A DNA stretch of 64,000 nt. Origin: Parabacteroides sp. 52. Its GTDB lineage: Bacteria; Bacteroidota; Bacteroidia; Bacteroidales; Tannerellaceae. The stretch lies in contig NZ_QVMG01000011.1 of NCBI RefSeq assembly GCF_010500925.1, positions 55,184-119,183 on the forward strand. The letters run 5' to 3'. Below, one piece after another: positions 45,352 through 56,900 of this stretch. The position numbers and the translations under genes are program-made. Below the pieces are notes generated by a model that saw nothing but the letters and a program-made list of their open reading frames with translations, was not told the origin of the DNA and did no database searches. How positions within the stretch are numbered: position 1 is the first letter of the stretch; the number at the start of each line of letters is the position of its first letter.

Positions 45352-45359
45352 TACTTTTG
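45352..45359 (+). promoter_or_regulatory. Promoter minus-7 element of dxs
   Basis: TACTTTTG matches TAnnTTTG, 18 bases before the ATG at 45378. Confidence 0.5.
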
Positions 45360-45377
45360 CCCCAAATTTGTGTGATT

Positions 45378-47285
45378 ATGTCAGAAAGCAACAACGAAAA
45401 TCTGTTGAAAAAGATTGACTACCCAAATGATCTCAGGCAATTGGCTCCGGGCCAACTTCCACAGGTGTGTGACGAATTGCGTCAATATATTATTGATGTA
45501 TTGTCTGAGCACCCCGGGCATCTGGGAGCCAGTCTGGGCACAGTTGAATTGACCGTAGCGCTTCATTATGTCTTCCAAACCCCTGACGATCGCATCGTGT
45601 GGGATGTGGGGCATCAGGCGTATGGGCATAAGATACTGACCGGCAGACGGGACGCTTTTCAAACATTGCGTACATTCAAAGGCATCAGCGGTTTTCCCAA
45701 TCCGGAAGAAAGTGAATACGATGCTTTTATTGCCGGACATGCTTCCAACTCTATCTCTGCAGCCTTGGGCATGTCGGTGGCTTCCAATTTGCAGGAAGAA
45801 GACCGGAAAGTCATTGCTGTCATAGGAGATGGAGCCATGACAGGCGGTTTGGCTTTCGAAGGACTCAATAATGCTTCGGCCAACCCGAACAATTTATTGA
45901 TTATCCTGAACGATAACGATATGGCCATTGATCAAAGTGTCGGTGGTATGAGTCAATACCTGGTGGATATTACTACCAGCCAGACCTATAACAAAATGCG
46001 GTATGACCTGTATCGGGGGTTGAAAAAGATGAAACTCATCAATGACGATCGCCGGGGCAACATCCTGCGTTTTAACAACAGTCTGAAAGCCTTGCTTACC
46101 CAACAACACAACCTGTTTGAAGGATTCAGTATCCGTTATTTTGGACCGGTAAACGGCCATGATGTGAATTACCTGGTCAAAGTGTTGAATGATATAAAAG
46201 GATTGCAGGGACCTACCCTGTTGCATATTAAAACAAAAAAAGGAAAAGGTTTCAAGCCGGCCGAAGAATCTGCCACCGAATGGCATGCTCCGGGCAGATT
46301 CAATAAAGAAACCGGACAGCGTATCCTGCCCAAAAAGCTGGATGAACCCCAACTCTATCAGGATGTATTCGGACATACCCTGGTGGAACTGGCTGAACAG
46401 GACGAGCGGATCGTGGGAATAACACCTGCTATGCCGTCTGGCAGCTCTATGTGTTTTATGATGAAAGCGTTTCCGAAACGCTCATTCGATGTCGGCATAG
46501 CCGAAGGGCATGCAGTTACATTCTCTGCCGGCCTGGCCAAAGAAGGCATGATTCCTTTTTGTAATGTGTACTCCTCCTTTATGCAACGGGCCTATGATAT
46601 GGTGATTCATGACGTGGCTTTGCAAAAACTGCATGTCGTGATCTGTCTGGATCGTGCCGGATTGGTCGGTGAAGACGGGGTGACCCATCACGGAGTATTC
46701 GACCTGGCTTACCTGCGTCCCATTCCGCATCTGATCATTTCTTCTCCTTTGAATGAAATCGACCTGCGCAACCTGATGTATACGGCGTATATTGCCGCTG
46801 ATGGTCCTTTCGTGATCCGTTATCCCCGTGGTAAAGGCGAAAAGAAAGACTGGCGGAACAAAATGCAGGTTTTACCTGTTGGAAAAGGGAAGAAGTTGCA
46901 TGAAGGAAAAGATATAGCCATCCTTTCTATCGGGCCGATAGGCAATGAGGTGATAAAAGCGATTGAGGAGGTGGAAAAAGAAGGTTTGTCGGTGGCTCAT
47001 TATGATATGATCTACCTCAAGCCCATCGATGAGGAACTCTTGCATGAAGTAGGCAAGCGTTTCCAAAAGATTATCACCGTAGAAAACGGAGTCAAACAAG
47101 GCGGATTGGGAACGGTCGTTATCGAATTTATGTCTGAAAACGGATACACCCCTCATCTGCAGCGTATTGGAGTGGGTGATCACTTTGTGGAACACGGCTC
47201 CATTGCGGAATTATACAAACTATGTGGCATGGATGCCGGCAGCATAGCCGAACAAATAAAAAGAACGATTAACGATGCGCAATAA
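45378..47285 (+). CDS. dxs: 1-deoxy-D-xylulose-5-phosphate synthase
   Basis: Dxs condenses pyruvate and glyceraldehyde 3-phosphate, the first and controlling step of the methylerythritol phosphate pathway, using thiamine diphosphate. At 635 residues it is the usual length. It has [10 protein letters not shown] near the N-terminus, the [17 protein letters not shown] diphosphate-binding segment (as GDGAMTGG and FEGLNNA), and the transketolase-type central domain with [12 protein letters not shown]. The ATG at 45378 is used; an in-frame ATG-less upstream part is unlikely. ispH, the last step, is at 31164. Confidence 0.96.
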   Translation: MSESNNENLLKKIDYPNDLRQLAPGQLPQVCDELRQYIIDVLSEHPGHLGASLGTVELTVALHYVFQTPDDRIVWDVGHQAYGHKILTGRRDAFQTLRTFKGISGFPNPEESEYDAFIAGHASNSISAALGMSVASNLQEEDRKVIAVIGDGAMTGGLAFEGLNNASANPNNLLIILNDNDMAIDQSVGGMSQYLVDITTSQTYNKMRYDLYRGLKKMKLINDDRRGNILRFNNSLKALLTQQHNLFEGFSIRYFGPVNGHDVNYLVKVLNDIKGLQGPTLLHIKTKKGKGFKPAEESATEWHAPGRFNKETGQRILPKKLDEPQLYQDVFGHTLVELAEQDERIVGITPAMPSGSSMCFMMKAFPKRSFDVGIAEGHAVTFSAGLAKEGMIPFCNVYSSFMQRAYDMVIHDVALQKLHVVICLDRAGLVGEDGVTHHGVFDLAYLRPIPHLIISSPLNEIDLRNLMYTAYIAADGPFVIRYPRGKGEKKDWRNKMQVLPVGKGKKLHEGKDIAILSIGPIGNEVIKAIEEVEKEGLSVAHYDMIYLKPIDEELLHEVGKRFQKIITVENGVKQGGLGTVVIEFMSENGYTPHLQRIGVGDHFVEHGSIAELYKLCGMDAGSIAEQIKRTINDAQ

Positions 47286-47369
47286 ACGATTGACAGAAAA
47301 GGGGTATACCTTTTCTTCGTTGACGGCTGAACGTTAGTCCTAATAATAAATCGCTAATCGTTAGAGAAT

Positions 47370-48707
47370 ATGAAAATTATCATTGCCGGTGCAGGCGAAG
47401 TGGGAACCCATCTGGCAAAGATGTTGTCTCAGGAAAAGCTGGATATCGTATTGATGGATCCGGATGAGGAACGCCTTGTTTTTCCGAATTCGAATATGGA
47501 CATATTGTCCATGATCGGCAATCCAACCTCTCTGAAAAACCTGGAAGAAGCAGGTATTAAAAATACGGACCTGTTTGTCAGTGTCACCCCCGAAGAAACA
47601 ACCAACGTCATGGCTTGTATGTTGGCACATAACCTGGGTGCGCGCAGGACCTTGGCCCGTATCAATAACTATGAATACCTATTGCCTAAAAACAAAGATT
47701 TTTTCGAGAATCTGGGCATCAATGCCATGATCTATCCGGAGATGTTGGCCGCCAAAGAGATTGTCTCCGACATACGCCGTCCCTGGACCCGGCAGTATTG
47801 GGAACTGTTCGGAGGTGCCATCATTCTGATCGGGGTGAAGATACGGGAAAACTCATTGTTGGTAGATAAACAAATCATGGAGCTGCCCAGTGAGGATAAG
47901 TTATATCATATTGTCGCTATCAAACGACAGAACGAAACGATTATACCCCGGGGAAATGATTATATAAAAGCGGGCGACCTGCTTTTCTTTACCACCACCA
48001 AGGCGCATGTGGAAGAGGTGCGTAAGCAGGCAGGCAAAGAGGATCCGGAGGTGAAGAAGATATTTATCATGGGAGGCAGCCGTATTGCTATTCGTGCCTG
48101 TCAGTACCTGCCCAATAATATCCGGATCAAACTCATCGAAATAGATAAAGAGAAAAGTCACCGTATCGCAGAAGTCGTGCCGAGCAATGTCTTGGTAATC
48201 AATGGTGACGGACGCGATATGGAATTATTGAAACAGGAGGGCATAAAAGACTCCCAGGCTTTCGTGGCATTAACGGAAAATGCAAGTACCAACATACTGG
48301 CTTGCCTGGCTGCTAAACGCTATGGTGTTTTTAAAACGATCGCCAAGATCGAGAATTTGGACTATATCTCCTTGGCCGAGAGCATGGATATTGGTGCCGT
48401 TATCAACAAAAAGTTGATCGCAGCCAGTTATATCTATCAGTTTTTGCTCGATGCGGATGTATCCAATGTCAAATGCTTGACCTTTGCCAATGCGGATGTG
48501 GCCGAATTGATCGCCCGCCCGAAGGCCAAGATTACCCGCAAGCCGGTCAAAGACCTGCGTCTTCCCCACGACATGACCCTGGGAGGAATCATCCGGGATG
48601 GGGAACCGATGCTGGTGAACGGGAGTACACAAATCCAGGCGTATGACCATGTGGTCGTGTTCTGCCTGGACTCGGCCATGCGTAAATTGGAAGATTATTT
48701 TAATTGA
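47370..48707 (+). CDS. trkA: Trk system potassium uptake protein TrkA
   Basis: TrkA is the cytoplasmic NAD-binding regulatory subunit of the Trk potassium transporter. The 445-residue protein has two tandem RCK modules, each with a Rossmann nucleotide-binding half: IIIAGAGEVGTHLA at the N-terminus and IFIMGGSRIAIRA near residue 230. Each is followed by an RCK_C ligand-binding half. It lies 29 bases before trkH, so both subunits come from one operon. It starts 84 bases after dxs; a weak hairpin (AGAAAAGG/CCTTTTCT) lies between. Confidence 0.95.
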   Translation: MKIIIAGAGEVGTHLAKMLSQEKLDIVLMDPDEERLVFPNSNMDILSMIGNPTSLKNLEEAGIKNTDLFVSVTPEETTNVMACMLAHNLGARRTLARINNYEYLLPKNKDFFENLGINAMIYPEMLAAKEIVSDIRRPWTRQYWELFGGAIILIGVKIRENSLLVDKQIMELPSEDKLYHIVAIKRQNETIIPRGNDYIKAGDLLFFTTTKAHVEEVRKQAGKEDPEVKKIFIMGGSRIAIRACQYLPNNIRIKLIEIDKEKSHRIAEVVPSNVLVINGDGRDMELLKQEGIKDSQAFVALTENASTNILACLAAKRYGVFKTIAKIENLDYISLAESMDIGAVINKKLIAASYIYQFLLDADVSNVKCLTFANADVAELIARPKAKITRKPVKDLRLPHDMTLGGIIRDGEPMLVNGSTQIQAYDHVVVFCLDSAMRKLEDYFN

Positions 48708-48736
48708 GAACAGACAAAAAGAGAAGGTAAGCGAAT

Positions 48737-50191
48737 ATGGTTAATTTCCGGTTTATAATCAAGATGCTGGGGCATATGTTCTTTCTAGAGACATTTTTTA
48801 TGCTGTTGGCAACATGGGTCGCCTTTGTCTACAAAGGCGGTGACTTTATGGCCTTTCTTATCTCAAGTGGGGTATTGTTGGGTGTCGGCTTTCTTTTTCA
48901 TCTGATTGGCTCCAAAGGCAATGAGCTGAATGTCGGCCGCAGGGAAGGCATGTTGACGGTAGCCTTGACCTGGATTCTTTTCTCCTTATTCGGTATGTTG
49001 CCCTTTTACCTGGGAGGGTATATCGACAATATAACAGATGCTTATTTTGAGACTATGTCCGGATTCACGACAACCGGTTCGTCTATTATGACGGATATCG
49101 AATCGTATCCGAGGGGCATCTTGTTCTGGCGCAGCCTGACCCAGTGGCAGGGCGGGATCGGCATGATCGTCTTTACGGTGGCCTTACTGCCTATCATCGG
49201 CGGGGGAGCGGCTCAGATGTTCGATGCGGAAACGCCCGGTATTACGCACGAGCGTTTTCGTCCGCGTGTGACGCAGGTGGCCAAACGGCTTTCGGGTGTT
49301 TATATTTTTCTTACCATCTTACTGATCGGACTCTTATGGGCTGGTCCTATGGATTTTTATGATGCTCTGAATCATGGGTTGACCACTATTTCTACCGGTG
49401 GTTATTCTACCAAGAATGCCAGTATAGCCTATTGGAATTCGTCTTATGTGGATTATATCGTGATGTTGTTTATGTTTATTGGGGCGACCAATATTACATT
49501 GATCTATTTTTGTTTCAACCGGCAGCCCCGGAAATTATTCAAAGACGAAGAGTTTCGTTGGTTCTTTTTCTTTGTTATAACGGCTGTTGGTATCACTGTT
49601 GTATGGTTGTTGTACAATGGCTTTGCTACCGGACTGCCTGCCGCTTTCCGGCAATCGGCCTTCCAGGTGATAAGCTTGATCACGACCTGTGGCTTTGCTA
49701 CGACGGATTATCTGGAATGGGGGGGCTTCTTTTGGTTGATCGCCCTGGTGTTGATGATTATCTGCGGATGTGCCGGATCTACCAGTGGCGGGTTGAAGAT
49801 GGGACGCTTTGTTATCCTGACCAAAAACCTGTCCAACGAATTTAAGAAACAGACCCACCCGCATGCGGTTATTCCGGTACGGATGAACGGGCATGTCGTG
49901 TCCGGCGAAATCGTACACCGGGTATTGGCTTTTATTTTTGCTTACATCGTTTTGATTATACTAAGTTGTATGGTTTTAGCTTTGGATGGTATGCCTTTTG
50001 AAGAGTCTGTCGGTGCGGCGGTTTCTGCCATTAGTAATATAGGACCGGGCTTAGGTGCGATCGGTCCTGTCGGTAATTATGCAGATGTGCCGGTGGTCTC
50101 CAAATGGTTCCTTTCTTTTCTGATGCTTACGGGGCGTCTGGAGATATTTACCATACTGACCATACTGGTCCCGGGATTCTGGAAGCAATAA
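48737..50191 (+). CDS. trkH: Trk system potassium uptake protein TrkH
   Basis: TrkH is the membrane channel subunit for potassium uptake. The 484-residue protein has the four pore-loop repeats expected, each with a selectivity-filter Gly: SGFTTTGSSI, TTISTGGYST, TTCGFATTD and SNIGPGLGAIG. About ten membrane helices are visible. TrkA directly precedes it. Confidence 0.96.
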   Translation: MVNFRFIIKMLGHMFFLETFFMLLATWVAFVYKGGDFMAFLISSGVLLGVGFLFHLIGSKGNELNVGRREGMLTVALTWILFSLFGMLPFYLGGYIDNITDAYFETMSGFTTTGSSIMTDIESYPRGILFWRSLTQWQGGIGMIVFTVALLPIIGGGAAQMFDAETPGITHERFRPRVTQVAKRLSGVYIFLTILLIGLLWAGPMDFYDALNHGLTTISTGGYSTKNASIAYWNSSYVDYIVMLFMFIGATNITLIYFCFNRQPRKLFKDEEFRWFFFFVITAVGITVVWLLYNGFATGLPAAFRQSAFQVISLITTCGFATTDYLEWGGFFWLIALVLMIICGCAGSTSGGLKMGRFVILTKNLSNEFKKQTHPHAVIPVRMNGHVVSGEIVHRVLAFIFAYIVLIILSCMVLALDGMPFEESVGAAVSAISNIGPGLGAIGPVGNYADVPVVSKWFLSFLMLTGRLEIFTILTILVPGFWKQ

Positions 50192-50271
50192 CCGGAAAAT
50201 GAAAGGATGTCTGTTGGGGAAAGAAGGATAAAATGTCTTTTTTTTCTTCCCTTTTCATATACGCTTTTAGT

Positions 50272-50279
50272 TAATTTTG
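50272..50279 (+). promoter_or_regulatory. Promoter minus-7 element of ruvA-sprA
   Basis: TAATTTTG matches TAnnTTTG, 37 bases before the ruvA ATG, which has a purine-rich AGAGGAGAGA stretch upstream. Confidence 0.45.
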
Positions 50280-50316
50280 CGTTATAGTAGGTACGAATCA
50301 CAAAGAGGAGAGATAA

Positions 50317-50904
50317 ATGATAGAATATATAAAGGGTGAAATTGTCGAATTAACCCCTGCTCATATGATTATGGAATGCGCCGGAATAGGCTATGCGTTG
50401 CATATTTCACTGAATACGTATAGTGCATACAACGGACAATCTACCGGGAAAATTTATGTCTATGAAGTGATCCGGGAAGATGCCCATCTCTTATTCGGCT
50501 TTTCCGATAAATTGGAACGTGAATTGTTTTTGCAGCTCACCTCCGTCTCCGGTGTAGGACCCAATACGGCACGTATGATTCTCTCTTCCCTGCCGCCGGA
50601 AGAACTGATTCAGGTCATTACTTCCAAAAATGAAGCGGCCTTGACAGGTGTCAAAGGTATTGGCTTGAAAACGGCTCAACGTATTTTAGTGGATCTGAAA
50701 AACAAGGTGAAACCGGTGGATGGAATGAGCGATAAGGTCATTTCCGCTGCAGGTGATGCTGCTGTTACGGAAGAGGCCGTTGCCGCCTTGGTGATGTTGG
50801 GTTTTCAAAAAGCGGCTTCGCAAAAAGCGGTATTATCCATTTTGAAAAATTCTCCCTTACTGTCTGTGGAGCAAGTGATTAAAACTGCCTTGAGGATGTT
50901 ATAA
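50317..50904 (+). CDS. ruvA: Holliday junction branch migration protein RuvA
   Basis: RuvA binds Holliday junctions and loads the RuvB motor during recombination. The 195-residue protein has the N-terminal OB fold ([16 protein letters not shown]), tandem helix-hairpin-helix motifs ([14 protein letters not shown] and [14 protein letters not shown]) in the middle, and the C-terminal RuvB-binding domain (about 148-195). It is 3 bases before sprA, a conserved pairing in Bacteroidetes. Confidence 0.97.
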   Translation: MIEYIKGEIVELTPAHMIMECAGIGYALHISLNTYSAYNGQSTGKIYVYEVIREDAHLLFGFSDKLERELFLQLTSVSGVGPNTARMILSSLPPEELIQVITSKNEAALTGVKGIGLKTAQRILVDLKNKVKPVDGMSDKVISAAGDAAVTEEAVAALVMLGFQKAASQKAVLSILKNSPLLSVEQVIKTALRML

Positions 50905-50907
50905 TAG

Positions 50908-53900
50908 ATGAGACAACGATTGCTGAAATATATACTGTGGTCTTTCCTCTTTCTGTTTGGAGTGGGTTTGTATGCGATGAATGCCAATCTCTCTTCGGCT
51001 ATTTATGCCTTCCAGCCCGAAGTGCCGGAAGCCCCGCAGGATACGTTGCGCTTTCCGGTATCGCGAACTGCTCCGCTGGAATATGAAGACATTGTCAAAC
51101 AATCCCCGGCAGACCTGCGGGATCCGGAAAACGTAAAGACATCCATCGAATATGATATACGGACAGGCAGCTATGTGGTCCGTACAAAGATAGGGGATAT
51201 GGAGATCAATACGCCGTTGACCCTTACCCCGGAGGAATACCAGAACTATAGTATACAGCAATCTTTGCGTTCCTATTTCCGTCAAAAGAATGTGGATGAA
51301 TTTGAGAAAGAAGCGAATGGCGAATTCAATCTGTTGGATATGCAATTCGGCTTGGGAGCCGGTGAGCGGCTTTTCGGTCCGGGAGGGGTGCGGGTACGTA
51401 CCCAGGGATCGGCGGATATAACGATGGGGTTAAAGAATAATACCACCAAAGATCCTTCTCTGCCGGAACGTGCCCGTAGCCGTACTTTCTTTAATTTCGA
51501 TGAAAACATACAACTCAATGTGCAGGCGTCGGTAGGATCGAAAGTGAATTTCGATATGAACTATAATACCCAGACGTCTTTTGACTTCGACTCCAAGAAG
51601 TTGAATTTAGCTTATCAGGGAGAAGAAGACGAGATCATCAAAAATATTGAAGCCGGGAATGTCAGCATGACCACCAACAACTCTCTGATTCGGGGAGGTG
51701 CCGCTCTTTTTGGTATAAAAGCGGATCTGCAATTCGGGAAATTACGGGTGAATACCCTGCTTGCCCAACAAGAATCGGAATCCAAAACGGTAAGTTCGAA
51801 TGGGGGAGTGCAGACCAAGCCGTTTGAACTGACAGTGGATCAGTACGATGAGAACCGGCACTTTTTCCTTTCGCATTATTTTCGTGACGTTTATGACGAT
51901 GCCCTGAAGAGCCTGCCTTATATCAATTCTCCCGTGAATATCAATAAGGTAGAGGTATGGATCACCAACAAAAGGGGGAATTTCGATCAGGCCCGGAATA
52001 TTGTTTCTTTTTCCGATCTGGGAGAACATGATGTGATCGGTAATACCAATTTGGTGAAACCGGAGGGCAGTTCGAAGTATCCCTCTAACAGAGCAAACAA
52101 TCTATACAATTTCTTAATAGAGCAGCAAGAAGCCCGGAAGATAGGGCAGGCGACCAAAACATTGACCGGTTTGGGCTTTGAGGGAGGAAAAGACTTCGAA
52201 AAGTTGGAAAGTGCCCGGCGGTTGGATGAAACGGAGTTTACCTTTCATGCCCAACTGGGATATATCTCTTTGCGTACCCAATTGCAACCGGACGAAGTAC
52301 TTGCTGTAGCCTATGAATTCAAGATTGGTTCAACCTCTTATCAGGTCGGTGAATTTTCGACAGATAATATCAATGAAGATGCAGCTGCCTGTTTATTTGT
52401 AAAAACCCTGAAGGGTACTACCCCTTCTCCCCGTATGCCGTATTGGGACCTGATGATGAAAAATATCTATTCTTTAGGCGCCTACTCGGTACAAAAAGAA
52501 AAATTTCAATTCAATATCCTTTATCAGAGTGATACTACCGGGGTGTATATTAACTCTTTACCCGGTGGAGTGAAGAAAGATACGCTCTTGCTTCGGGTGA
52601 TGAACCTGGACCGTCTGGACTCCCGGGATTCCAGAAATCCGGATGGCTTTTTCGACTTCGTAAACGGCATCACCGTACAGGCGGAAACAGGCCGTGTCAT
52701 TTTCCCCGTAGTCGAACCTTTCGGGTCCAATATGCGCAAACAAGGCATCGAAGAAAGGTATATCTTTCAGGAGTTATACGACTCTACCCTGACGGTGGCC
52801 CGGCAAATAGCTGAAAAGAATAAATACATCTTCCGCGGAGAATATAAGGCTTCGTCAGGTGCGGAGATACAACTGGGGGCTACGAATGTGGCAAGAGGAT
52901 CCGTCGTTGTTACTGCCGGAGGAGCGATATTGACGGAAAATACCGATTATACGGTCGACTATATGTCGGGAGTGGTTACGATCCTGAACGAAAGCATTAT
53001 CGCCAGTAATACGCCTATCAGCGTTTCATTGGAAAACCAGTCGATGTACAATATGCAACGCAAGACAATGATGGGGCTGGATATGAATTACCAGTTTAAT
53101 AAAGACTTTAGCCTGGGCGCCACCATAATGCATATGTCGGAAATGCCATTGACCGTAAAAACAAGTATTGGAGATGAATCTATCAAAAATACATTATGGG
53201 GATTGAATACGTCTTATAAGACAGAAAGTCAGTGGCTTACCAATATGTTGGACAAACTGCCTCTCTTGACCTTAACCAAACCCAGTCAGATCTCGTTCAA
53301 TGCCGAATTTGCTCATTTGATAGCCGGACATTATGAAAATAAATATACGGGTAGTCATTCGTACCTGGATGACTTTGAATCGACACAAAGTGGTTTCAAT
53401 TTGTTAAACCCTTATTCCTGGCAATTAGCCAGTACCCCTTTCCAGGATTCAGAGCCTGTTCTTTTCAGAGAAGCCAACCGGTCGAATGATATTTCCTACG
53501 GTATGAACCGCTCCTTATTAGCCTGGTATTATATAGACGGTCTCTTTACCCGTAGAAATTCATCCAATTATCCGGGGATAAACAAAGATTCCCTGGCCAA
53601 TCACAATGTGCGTCCCATAGACGTGAGCGAACTATTCCCTAACAAACAATTGGGCATGAGCGAAGCTTCTACTTTATCCGTATTGAACGTCGCTTATTAC
53701 CCGAATGAACGGGGGCCTTATAACCTGGATGCAGAGAATGTAAATCCGGACGGTACCTTGGGCAATCCGGAGCAACGCTGGGGAGGGATGATGCGTCGCA
53801 TCGAACAAAGTGACTTCGAAACAGCCAATATAGAATATATCCAATTCTGGTTGCTTGACCCGTTCCTGGAAGAACAGGGACTGGCTAAAGGAGGGGATCT

Positions 53901-56900
53901 TTATTTCAACCTGGGAGAAATATCCGAAGATATCCTGAAAGATGAAAAGAAATTCTACGAAAATGGTTTGCCTTTGGATACCGATCCGGCAAAGATCAGT
54001 GAAAAAGTAGAAGAAACGGTTTGGGGGAGAGTACCTAAACAGCAGAGTACGGTATATGCTTTCGACAATACGGCCAATGCCCGCGAAAGGCAGGATGTGG
54101 GATTGAACGGGCTTTCCTATAAAGAAGAACAGAGCTTCCCTACCTATGTCGAGTATATGAATAAATTACGCAGTCGCTTGTCGCAGGAGACAATTACCCG
54201 GATGGAGAATGATGTGTATTCTCCGCTCGTTTCTCCCGCTGGTGATCGCTACATCTATTATAGAGACGAATACTATGATCAACGGGAAGCCGGCATCCTG
54301 GAACGCTACAAACGTTACAACGGAACGGAAGGAAACTCCCAGGAGTCGACCGGTAGATATCAAACAGCCTCCAAAACGGTACCGGATGTAGAAGATATCA
54401 ACCAGGATTATACGTTGAATGAGAACGAAAAATATTATGAATACAAAGTGTCTCTTCGCCGGGAAGACCTGCGGGTAGGGCATAATTATATTACAGACAT
54501 TCGTCAGGTAGACAGTCTGCTTTTACCAAATAACACAAGAGGATCCTCACGTTGGTATTTGTTCAAGATACCGGTAAAGAATTTCAACCGTACCATAGGT
54601 GGAATCAGTGACTTCAAAAGTATCCGTTTTATGCGTATGTATCTGACCCAGTTTGAGAAACCGGTGGTATTGCGTTTCGGTACATTTGAACTCGTTCGTG
54701 GTGAATGGCGGGTGTATGAACAGAGTTTATCCAACCCTTCTATGCCGCCGGCAACCAAAGGTATGTTGAATGTCGCTTCTGTCAATATCGAAGAGAACGG
54801 AGACTATCAGGAAGGTAAACCTTTGAACTATGTGTTGCCTCCGGGAGTGAATCGTATGTTCGATGCCAGCCAACCGCAACTTCGCCAGGAAAATGAACAG
54901 GCTCTTTCTCTCACCGTAAATAACCTGTCACCTCTGGATGCTTTGGCCATTTATAAAACAACCAATTATGATTTGCGACAGTATAAGCGGATTCAATTGT
55001 TTACGCATGCGCACCGTTTGATGGAAGATACGCAGTTGGAACATAGTGATTTGACCGTCTTTATGCGGTTGGGATCCGACTATAAGAATAACTATTACGA
55101 ATACGAGGTGCCGTTGACATTGACGGCCCATGGTAAATACAGTAACAGAAGCACATCCGATCAGCGCAAAGTATGGCCGGAAGAAAATGAGTTAAGCTTC
55201 AAATTGGAGATACTGACCGACCTGAAGCTGAAACGTAACCGGTTGAAGCGGGCAGGGGAGCCCGGTGTGGATTATCAGACTGTTTTCTCAGGAGAAGATC
55301 CGGATAATAAACGGAATACGATCAGTATTGTCGGTAATCCGAGCCTTGCGGAGGTGAAGACCATCATGATTGGTGTGCGTAACAATTCGGGTACTATAAA
55401 GAGTGGAGAAGTCTGGATCAATGAATTACGCCTGACCGAATTTAACGAAGAAGGGGGCTGGGCTGCCAATGCCAACCTGAGTGTGGCTCTTTCTGACCTG
55501 GGTACGGTAAATGCCTCCGGGCGTATTGAAACGGCTGGATTCGGAAGCCTGGATCAATCGCTGATGGAACGTCGCTTGGATGACTTTAAACAATTCAGTG
55601 TGTCAACCAATCTCGAACTGGGTAAGTTCTTCCCTGAAAAGGCGAAGGTGAGTATCCCGCTTTATTATGCTTATTCCAAAGAAACGATCAGTCCGAAGTA
55701 CAACCCATTGGACCAGGATATTAAATTATCAGAGGCATTGGACGTGGTAGAGACGAAAGCCGAAAAGGATTCTATCCGTAGTTATTCACAGGATATGACG
55801 ACCAATAAAAGTTTCGCTCTGAATAATGTGAGGGTCGATATCCGAAGTAAAACCCCGATGCCTTACGACCCGGCTAACTTCTCTTTTGGTTATGCCTTCC
55901 GGGAAAGCAGTAAAAGAAACCCGGAAACGGAATACGAAACAGAAAAAGACTATTCCGGTAATTTCGCTTATAACTATACACCTTATGTCAAACCCTGGCG
56001 TCCCTTCAATAAAATAAAGAAGAATAATGGGTATACAAGGTATTTCAAACAATTGGCTATAAACTATCTGCCGGCAACAGTGGCATTCCAGACTTCGATG
56101 ATGCGTAATTACTATGAAATACAATTACGTGACCTTGTAAGTAATACAACAGGAGGAAGCAATGTGCCCGTTTCTTTCAGTCAGAACTTTTCCTGGGACC
56201 GGGCTTTCAGTATCCGGTGGAATCTGACCAATAGTTTGAACCTCTCCTTTTCTTCAGGAACGAATGCCCGCATAGAAGAACCCCACGTACAGGTTAACAA
56301 AAAAATCAACGCAGACGAGTACCGGCTGTGGAAAGACTCTGTGATGCAGAGTATCCGTAATCTGGGGACACCTATGAAATATGACCAATCCTTCCAGGCT
56401 ACCTGGACATTGCCTTTGCAACATATACCTATCCTGGATTGGGCAAATAGTACCATCGGATACAACGCGACTTACAATTGGGACCGTGGAGCGATAACCG
56501 AGGATGTCGAACAGGAAATAGGAAATGTGATCCGTAACCAACGGCAGATAGACTGGCAGGCAGGATTTAACTTCCAGTCCCTGTATAATAAAAGTGCATA
56601 CTTGAAAAAGGTCAATCAGAAATATGCGCAAACGACCATGGCTTCCCGTACGCCGGAACAAAAGAAGCCGTCAAAAATAGTACTAGACCTGACATTGAAT
56701 ACGGATAGCGGAACGATTGTTGAACACAAAATGTTCTCCAAGAAAGTACGTCTCTCTGCCCGTCGCTTATCGAATGGAAAAGCCTTCCCGATAAAGTATA
56801 AGATACTCAATTTTGCGCAGGCAGAGATATTGAACCAAGATACTGTCGCTTTGAAAGTAACAGTGGTGCAAGCGGAACAGCCGGTACGTGCTACCTTTAT

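Larger units (their letters stand above)
45079..45377. other. 299-bp divergent region between purB and dxs
   Basis: It contains the purB minus-7 box (45102-45109), a small CCCGT/ACGGG palindrome at 45153-45164, the third 22-bp array (45193-45280), and the dxs minus-7 box (45352-45359). No gene is visible. Confidence 0.8.

Noticed and set aside
47295-47316. Hairpin AGAAAAGG/CCTTTTCT after dxs as a terminator
   Set aside because: The stem is AT-rich and short, and no T run follows on the plus strand, so termination before trkA is not supported.
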